Source of the DNA: Sphingomonas aracearum
Lineage (GTDB): Bacteria; Pseudomonadota; Alphaproteobacteria; Sphingomonadales; Sphingomonadaceae
NCBI RefSeq assembly: GCF_003345355.1
Contig: NZ_QQNB01000002.1
Location: 992,001 to 1,056,000, forward strand
Length of the DNA stretch: 64,000 nucleotides
Direction: 5' to 3'
The notes under the pieces were generated by a model. That model was given only the letters and a program-made list of their open reading frames with translations, did not search any database and had not been told where the DNA came from. Made by a program: the position numbers and the translations under genes. Below are positions 63,734 through 64,000 of the stretch, one piece after another; position 1 is the stretch's first letter, and each line of letters starts with the position of its first letter.

Positions 63734-63925
63734 ATGGGCGAGCATGGCGAACGATGCGGCGATGATGGGACGGACGGGCCGTGCCCGATCTGCCGCAATG
63801 ATGTGTCGCCCGATTTCATCGAACGCATTCAGGCAGCAGCGGCGCAGCCGGGGCGCTCGATGACTTCCGACGAGTTCACCGCATGGCTCGACGGGTTGAG
63901 CACAGGACCGTCTCACCCCGGCTGA
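63734..63925 (+). CDS. Small CPxC-motif protein of unknown function
   Basis: 63 residues from ATG (MGEHGERCGDDG); a TTG 33 bp earlier is an alternative. A CPIC pair after an earlier single Cys suggests a half zinc site (GPCPICRNDVSPDFIERI), followed by a helical, acidic end (MTSDEFTAWLDGL). Divergent from the 66-residue gene with a 93-bp gap, and convergent with a recombinase end. Unknown role. Confidence 0.45.
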   Translation: MGEHGERCGDDGTDGPCPICRNDVSPDFIERIQAAAAQPGRSMTSDEFTAWLDGLSTGPSHPG

Positions 63926-63927
63926 TG

Positions 63928-64000
63928 TCAGGCGGCGAGCGCCATTTGCTGCTTGAGCCGGTGGACGGTCGCGACACCGACACGCAACTTCTTCGCTGTG
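63928..64000 (-). CDS. C-terminal end of a probable serine recombinase/resolvase (cut by window edge)
   Basis: Only 23 codons are inside: TAKKLRVGVATVHRLKQQMA then LAA and stop. A helix-turn-helix of the kind LGVGVGTVxRxK that closes resolvase/invertase-family recombinases is recognisable. The catalytic N-terminus is outside, so this could also be another HTH protein. Confidence 0.5.
   Translation of the reverse strand, partial: TAKKLRVGVATVHRLKQQMALAA

Larger units (their letters stand above)
61513..64000. mobile_element. Left part of a second tRNA-anchored island (continues beyond window)
   Basis: Begins at the tRNA-Leu 3' end. Contains a tyrosine integrase boxed by inverted repeats, two small unknown genes and the end of a probable serine recombinase at the right edge. 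The distal att site is not in the window, so size and cargo are unknown. Confidence 0.7.

Overview
The window is high-GC DNA whose gene content fits the sphingomonad branch of the Alphaproteobacteria (Sphingomonas-like). Evidence for this is the large 1533-residue NAD-glutamate dehydrogenase, a serC-serA-hisZ-purA run, an extensin-like lipoprotein, and dispersed intergenic palindromes of a kind I associate with that family. The assignment rests on protein resemblance and synteny only; there is no rRNA gene.

Layout. 1-1100: end of a serine hydrolase and a small unknown gene. 1159-7883: an AcrAB-TolC-type tripartite RND efflux operon with a divergent TetR regulator and a perfect inverted-repeat operator between them. 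8095-14691: an envelope/signalling cluster made of a CHASE2-EAL c-di-GMP phosphodiesterase, a FecR-domain exported protein with four near-identical 195-bp repeats, and a divergent FhaC/ShlB-type outer-membrane transporter. 14879-18689: a small integrated island at the 3' end of tRNA-Thr(CGT), carrying a P4-type integrase and two overlapping DNA methyltransferase genes, bounded by a tRNA-derived direct repeat. 18670-61400: mostly core metabolism, including a PAS protein, NAD-GDH, gpmA, purA, hisZ, serA, serC, pheA, an acyl-CoA dehydrogenase, tsaC, msrA, galE, pepN, gltB/gltD and uppP, with transporters and a few secreted proteins. 61443-64000: tRNA-Leu(CAG) followed by a second integrase flanked by a perfect 164-bp inverted repeat, then small unknown genes and the end of a probable recombinase. 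This is the left part of a second island that runs off the window.

How the genes work together. Nitrogen and amino-acid flow is prominent. GltBD makes glutamate, the NAD-GDH can burn it, SerC uses it as amino donor after SerA, PheA feeds phenylalanine synthesis, and HisZ/PurA serve histidine and purine synthesis. The two tRNA-anchored islands are the accessory part. Most unusual are the integrase segment boxed by long identical inverted copies of its own tRNA-overlapping att region, and the compact methyltransferase-pair island with repeated GTGGTCCAC sites at both ends.
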